A stretch of 64,000 nucleotides of DNA, taken from Trebonia sp963843745. Lineage in GTDB: Bacteria; Actinomycetota; Actinomycetes; Streptosporangiales; Streptosporangiaceae. How positions within the stretch are numbered: position 1 is the stretch's first letter; each line of letters starts with the position of its first letter. The position numbers and the translations under genes are program-made. The stretch covers positions 992,001-1,056,000 of the forward strand of contig CAWJLP010000007.1 in the NCBI GenBank assembly GCA_963843745.1. The letters are read 5' to 3'. The notes under the pieces were generated by a model, which was not told the DNA's origin, did no database searches, and was given only the letters and a program-made list of their open reading frames with translations. Shown here piece after piece: positions 59,919-64,000 of the stretch.

Positions 59919-61448
59919 TCACCGCCCGGGCGTCGCAGCGCGCGACGCCCAGATGGTGAAACGGCCTGTGCGGCCGAGCACGTAGTAGCCGCCGGCCCGG
60001 CGCATGTCCGCGACGATCCCGGTGTCGGTAGCCGCGGTATCTCCGAAGTCGAGGATCACCAGCGAGAAGTAATGGCTGTCGATCGCTGCCCGATAAGAAG
60101 GCGTCCCTGTCGGTTCGCCCTGGTAGCTGAAGTAATACGTGCTGGACCACCGCTGCCAGGGGACCTCGGCCCGTAGGTAGTAGGCCTCCACGTCGTAGTC
60201 TTCCGCCAGGTAGTGACCCGGATGGGAGCGGATCGCCGAGCGGAGCGCTCCGACGGCGGCTCCGGCATCCGGCCAGACCTTGAACAAACCATTGGCCTGT
60301 CCCATCGAGCCGAACAGTGTCGAAGCGGCTATGGGCAGCGCCATCACCGCAGCCCACCCGGTGCCGGGATCGACTCGGCTCAGCCGGGCCATCGCATAGC
60401 CTGCCGCGATCGCCGCGAACCAGGCGCCGAACACGACATGCTTCTGCAAGCTGACCGTTGTATGCAGCCTGGCTTGCTCGGCCGGGGCCAGCAGGGCGGC
60501 GGCGGCCAGCACGGCAGGCAGCAGCACGCCGCGAGTGGTCTCGCGGGTGGCTAGCACGGCGCCGAGCACCGCGAGGACCAGGATCAGGCTCGTCCACACG
60601 TACGCGCTGTGCAGCACGGTAGCCACCGGGACGTCCGAGTGCGGCCGGGACAGCGTGCTGCTCGTGATGCCCAGCCAGTACTGCTGGCCGCCTGCCGTGA
60701 CCGCCGCGATGACTGCGGCGCACCAGGAGCCGAGCACCAGCGGCAGCGCCGTCAGCCCGGCAAACCCTCCGCGCTTCCGCCACGCCGCCAGCGCCACGGT
60801 GACGAGCACCACCGGGGTAAACAGGGCGGTCGCGTACGTCACGGCGTCGGCTGCGGCCAGGGTCAAGCCGCTGGCGATGAGCAGAGCGGTCCGCGGCCGG
60901 GGCTGACAGTCCGCGGACCGGACGCCGAGCCACGCGGCCAGGGCGAGCAGGAACAATGCCAGCGCATCAAAGGTCGCGAAGGCGCCAAGGAACTGCGTCC
61001 CGGCGAGGGTGGCGAACAACCCGGCCGCGAGCAGTGCCGCGCGCCTCCCGTACAGCCTGGCGGTGGTGGCCCACAGCAGGCTGGTAACCCCGACCATGAA
61101 GCACAGCGACAGGACGCGAGCGGCAACCAGGCCGCCGAGGCTGTCGGCGACAGCGCCGAGGGGCGGGTACAGGATGGGTGCGCCGGAGAAGTAGGCGGGA
61201 AAGTCCGGGATCGGCGTGTGGTGCAGCCACCGGGCCCATTCCAGGTGCCCGGCCCGCAGATACAGGGCCTCGTCCTGGAATGCCGTGTTGGCTCCCAGCA
61301 GACGAAGTGACAGAACGACCTGGACCGTGAGGACCACGAGCAGTGGCCGCCGCCCCACGGCCAGGCTGCGCCAGCCAGGACGGGTGACGGCCCCGGCGGG
61401 CGGCACCTGGCTGCGGGGGATAGCGCGGAGGCTAGCTGACGGGACCAT
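59919..61448 (-). CDS. GT-C-fold membrane glycosyltransferase (ArnT/PMT-like)
   Basis: 509 residues, ATG 61448, overlapping the end of GH26-5 by 17 bases. About eleven helices. The first luminal loop holds the catalytic acidic motif in TAFQDEALYLRAGHLEWARW (DE as in GT39/GT83) and the second YFSGAPILYPPLGAVADSLG. A C-terminal extracytoplasmic domain (YDVEAYYLRAEVPWQRWSST) follows. GT-C enzymes use polyprenyl-phosphate sugars outside the membrane; here it may decorate or link the polymer made by the neighbouring synthases. Leads directly to GT2-2 (about 13 bp). Confidence 0.82.
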   Translation of the reverse strand: MVPSASLRAIPRSQVPPAGAVTRPGWRSLAVGRRPLLVVLTVQVVLSLRLLGANTAFQDEALYLRAGHLEWARWLHHTPIPDFPAYFSGAPILYPPLGAVADSLGGLVAARVLSLCFMVGVTSLLWATTARLYGRRAALLAAGLFATLAGTQFLGAFATFDALALFLLALAAWLGVRSADCQPRPRTALLIASGLTLAAADAVTYATALFTPVVLVTVALAAWRKRGGFAGLTALPLVLGSWCAAVIAAVTAGGQQYWLGITSSTLSRPHSDVPVATVLHSAYVWTSLILVLAVLGAVLATRETTRGVLLPAVLAAAALLAPAEQARLHTTVSLQKHVVFGAWFAAIAAGYAMARLSRVDPGTGWAAVMALPIAASTLFGSMGQANGLFKVWPDAGAAVGALRSAIRSHPGHYLAEDYDVEAYYLRAEVPWQRWSSTYYFSYQGEPTGTPSYRAAIDSHYFSLVILDFGDTAATDTGIVADMRRAGGYYVLGRTGRFTIWASRAATPGR

Positions 61449-62389
61449 TTGGCGTCAGCTCGTCACGTACGCCCAGCCGGAAGGAGATCTGGGCCTGCAG
61501 GCCGTCCTCGATCCGCCAGTCCTGGCGGTAGATCCCGCCACGCTGGGCCTTGTCGAACCACACCAGCCCGAGAGTCTTGTACGCGGCCATCCCGTGGAAC
61601 AGGTCCTGGATCTTGGCGAACTGGCCGGCGTCCGGCCCGACGGCCGTCTCGGAAAGCAGCACCGGCTTGCTGGTGAAGGCTCGCACCTGGGAAATGGTCG
61701 TGCCGAACACGCTGGCGAACGTGTCGGAGCCGCGGTAGTAGTAGCCGTCGATGCCGACCCAGGTGACGTACTGCGCGCCGGGCCACCAGGAGGCGACCGG
61801 TCCGGTGCCGGGTTGATCCCCCTCGAGTGTCCATACCCAGGGTGACGTTGTCGGCGCCCTGTGCGCGGAACAGCGTGACCAGATGCCGCCACGCCGCCAC
61901 GAAGGTCGCGGCGGGGACGTGCCGGTACCCCCACGAATACCACGGGGCGTTCATCTCGTGCCCGAAGCCGATGACAATGGCGTGACGGAAATTGCGGACG
62001 CCGTCGGCGTACGAACGCAGGTATTCGTCGTAGGTGCCGGCGGCAATCGCCGCGATCGAGGCGTCGGTGGGATCGATCTGCACGAACGGGACGACGCCGT
62101 GGTTGTGGATCATCTCCGCGAATGAGGTGTCGAACGGCTGCACCCAGCCGCTGTAATAGCCGAGGAGGTTCGGTTGTCGGCCTGCCATCTGAGCGAAGCT
62201 GGCGATCGGGCCGTAGCCGGGCGGTGCCCCGGTTTCGAAGATGCCCAGGTACGAGGCCAGCTCGGGAGGAAGAGCGGCGTGAGCGGGCGGCGATCCGCTT
62301 GGGCCGCTGCCCGCAAGCCGCATGGCGGAGCCCGCACTGGCGAGCGCGGCCAGCGCCACGGCCAGGATCATGACCAGCCGGGATCTCAT
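61432..62389 (-). pseudogene. GH26-family glycoside hydrolase (paralogue 5), frameshifted
   Basis: Starts at ATG 62389, overlapping the GT2-3 stop (ATGA). Signal/anchor helix (RLVMILAVALAALASAGSAM), then AIVIGFGHEMNAPWYSWGYR with the acid/base Glu. At about 61,838 an extra C (GTCACCCTGG for GTCACCTGG) shifts the frame. The rest, with FGTTISQVRAFTSKPVLLSE (nucleophile) and TLGLVWFDKAQRGGIYRQDW, is in another frame ending at 61432. Joined, it is 318 residues and complete. It resembles paralogue 1 closely. Either an assembly indel or a recently broken gene. Confidence 0.78.
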
Positions 62390-63966
62390 GCTCTGCCACC
62401 CCCTGGGAAAATGACGCGGCTTACCATGGCGAGATTGAGCAGGCCGAAGAACAACAGCACCGCGAACTGGGGGGAGCCGAAGGTCACCGTGCGCCACAGC
62501 GCCAGCGCCAGCCACAGCACGGCAATGCCGCCGCTCCACCATCGGACGCCGATGCGGAAGCGCCGCAGGGAGCTTCCCGGGGTGCGGGTCGGATGCCAGC
62601 TCATCGACTTCCCCCAGACACCATCCCAGATAGCGAACACGTGGGCCCAGCCGCGTGCGATGCCCAGTGGCCAGACCCACGGGGTGTAGCTGGAGCGGTG
62701 CCACAGCGGGTACAGCACGAAGCCGGTCAGCATGGCCGGGAGCAGGATGACGAAGTTCCGTAGCCTGACCTGGCTGGGGAGAAAGGCCAGCATGACAACG
62801 GGGATCATGGGCCCGAAAAAAGTGAGAAGGGCGGTGTAGGCGTAGTACAAGAACCCGGAGATGTAGGTGAGCCGGGCCGGAATCCGCATGGGTATCGACC
62901 ACAGCCGCCAGGAGAATACGATGCCGACATTCCCCGAGCACCAGCGGTACTGCTGCCGCACGAACGCGTCGAGATTGTCCGGGCAGATCCCTGTCGACAG
63001 CAGAATCGGCAGGTAGGCAATGGACCAGCCGATTCTGCGCACATCGAGCCCGGTGTGCACGTCTTCGGCGTACGGAATCAGCGTTGGGCCGCCCTGGGGT
63101 TCAAGCGCGGCTCGCCGGTAAACTGCGGATGTACCGCAGCACACGGCCGCGTCCAACCGGTTGCGGGCCACCTGGACCGCCCGGTAGAACACTTCCTGGA
63201 TCGGCCCTGCTGCTTGTTCGATCCAGGTCTGCGCGGGGCTGCTCCGGAAATACTGCGGAGTCTGCACGATCGCGATCGCGGGATCGTCCAGGTAAGGAAG
63301 GGTCTCGGCGAGGAAGTCCCGCCGCGGAGCGAAATCCGCGTCGAGGATGACCAGGTATTCAGCGTCGGTGCGGGAGAAGGCGTACCGCAGGTTGCCGGCC
63401 TTCTTGCCGGCGGGCCAGTCGGGTCGGTGGATATAGCGGAAGCCGAAGGACTCGGCCATCAAGCGGGCCTCGCCGGACGGTCCGTCGTCAAGGACATAGG
63501 GCCGCGCACGGCCGGGGTATTCCTCGATGAGGTCTCCGACGGCGGTCCAGGTGTTCCGGAGCAGTTCGATCGGCTCGCCGCAGATGGGCAGGTAGATATC
63601 GACGTCGGGATAGGCGGAGGGGCGCCAGGCCCGGATCCGCGCCTGATGAACGGCGAGGTCGAACCCGTGGCCGGCGAAATTCAGCGGCAGGCTCATCGCC
63701 TGGTAGACGACGTACGTGGCGGTGAAAAGCAGGAACGGCGCCAGCACTAGGTCGTGCAGTTCGAAGCTCAGCTGGCTTCCGATCAGGCAGCACGAGCCGA
63801 TGAGGATCACCGTCGCCAGGTAGGGCAGGTTCCGCCGGATGTAGAGGTATTTCTCGTCGTCGTCCGGGGGATGCGGCGGCATCAGGCCACGTTGCTCGTA
63901 CGGTTCGCCCGTGGCGGTAACCGGTTTCGCGACCATTCCGGTGACAGCGTCCATCTGCTTGCTCAC
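62386..63966 (-). CDS. Cellulose-synthase-like family-2 glycosyltransferase, copy 3
   Basis: 526 residues from GTG 63966, overlapping the previous gene's stop (GTGA). Cytosolic head (HPPDDDEKYLYIRRNLPYLA), two helices, then VDIYLPICGEPIELLRNTWT, RPYVLDDGPSGEARLM, YLVILDADFAPRRDFLAETL (DxD), IPYAEDVHTGLDVRRIGW and FVRQQYRWCSGNVGIVFSW (QxxRW), then about six helices. No PilZ domain, so not a classical c-di-GMP-activated BcsA; closer to CslA-like glucan/mannan synthases. Followed with a 4-base overlap by GH26-5. Full-length reference for the truncated copy 2. Confidence 0.9.
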   Translation of the reverse strand: MSKQMDAVTGMVAKPVTATGEPYEQRGLMPPHPPDDDEKYLYIRRNLPYLATVILIGSCCLIGSQLSFELHDLVLAPFLLFTATYVVYQAMSLPLNFAGHGFDLAVHQARIRAWRPSAYPDVDIYLPICGEPIELLRNTWTAVGDLIEEYPGRARPYVLDDGPSGEARLMAESFGFRYIHRPDWPAGKKAGNLRYAFSRTDAEYLVILDADFAPRRDFLAETLPYLDDPAIAIVQTPQYFRSSPAQTWIEQAAGPIQEVFYRAVQVARNRLDAAVCCGTSAVYRRAALEPQGGPTLIPYAEDVHTGLDVRRIGWSIAYLPILLSTGICPDNLDAFVRQQYRWCSGNVGIVFSWRLWSIPMRIPARLTYISGFLYYAYTALLTFFGPMIPVVMLAFLPSQVRLRNFVILLPAMLTGFVLYPLWHRSSYTPWVWPLGIARGWAHVFAIWDGVWGKSMSWHPTRTPGSSLRRFRIGVRWWSGGIAVLWLALALWRTVTFGSPQFAVLLFFGLLNLAMVSRVIFPGGGRA

Positions 63967-64000
63967 GATCGCGGCTGGTATTGCCAGATCACCCAGGTCC
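63963..64000 (-). CDS. C-terminal end of an upstream gene, cut by window edge
   Basis: The last codons read WVIWQYQPRS and stop at 63963-63965, sharing GTGA with GT2-3. Too short for assignment; the ending is similar in style to the GT-C gene's C-terminus (GRTGRFTIWASRA), so a second GT-C transferase is possible. Confidence 0.4.
   Translation of the reverse strand, partial: TWVIWQYQPRS

Noticed and set aside
61463..62941. Very long leftward frame spanning GH26-5 and part of GT2-3
   Set aside because: Only the stretch from 62389 to about 61838 is homologous to GH26; the upstream part is antisense-free shadow of GT2-3 and the tail is out of frame after the indel.

Overview
The window is very GC-rich, with GTG starts, short Shine-Dalgarno spacings and many 4-base ATGA/GTGA gene overlaps. 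It carries a deazaflavin (F420)-type nitroreductase start, a SigJ-type ECF sigma factor with a SnoaL tail, a Zur-box next to zinc-free L33/L31 ribosomal proteins, and paralogue-rich acyl-CoA metabolism. All of this points to a soil-type actinobacterium (Actinomycetota). I cannot assign a genus. I saw no rRNA, tRNA, CRISPR array or intact insertion sequence.

Layout. (1) 1-8.8 kb: assorted housekeeping and accessory genes: ECF41-type sigma factor, DUF2252, a frameshifted amidohydrolase, the Zur-type L33/L31 pair, a frameshifted nitrilase, an EamA exporter divergent from a GATase/AraC regulator, and aminopeptidase C. (2) 8.8-13.6 kb: a rearranged patch. It holds a VapBC pair with a broken toxin, a DUF6036 nucleotidyltransferase with a winged-helix partner, and three short duplicated scraps of neighbouring genes. 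One scrap fusion makes a small intact chimeric reading frame. (3) 15-29.9 kb: a two-armed acyl-CoA catabolic cluster. The leftward arm runs VOC protein, AMP ligase, TetR, AtuA-like, carboxyltransferase, biotin carboxylase, acyl-CoA dehydrogenase, crotonase, AMP ligase. The rightward arm runs alpha/beta hydrolase, AMP ligase, NTF2-like protein. A 12-bp palindrome sits between the arms. The gene set resembles acyclic terpene (Atu) or leucine/isovalerate (Liu) degradation. (4) 29.9-34.7 kb: small genes, gene remnants and membrane proteins.

(5) 34.9-49.8 kb: an apparent amine-catabolism regulon. It has a class III aminotransferase, a complete polyamine-type ABC importer (binding protein, two permeases, ATPase), a TetR regulator, two different FAD oxidoreductases, an ADP-forming acyl-CoA ligase, a cupin, an acyl-CoA dehydrogenase and a Rieske oxygenase. 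Five copies of one 16-bp inverted repeat (consensus GACTGWATGKTCRGTC) lie in front of its transcription units, which ties the set together. (6) 49.8-52.4 kb: DUF6308 protein, a second TetR and a divergent membrane protein.

(7) 52.4-64 kb (edge): an exopolysaccharide-type locus with three family-2 membrane glycosyltransferases, each followed at once by a gene for a secreted/anchored GH26 (mannanase-family) protein, two more GH26 paralogues, a GT-C membrane glycosyltransferase and a 52-residue membrane protein. This repeated synthase-hydrolase pairing is the most unusual system in the window.

At least eight single-base frame breaks occur in otherwise well-conserved genes. Either the assembly carries indel errors or an unusual number of genes are decaying; I mark each one.
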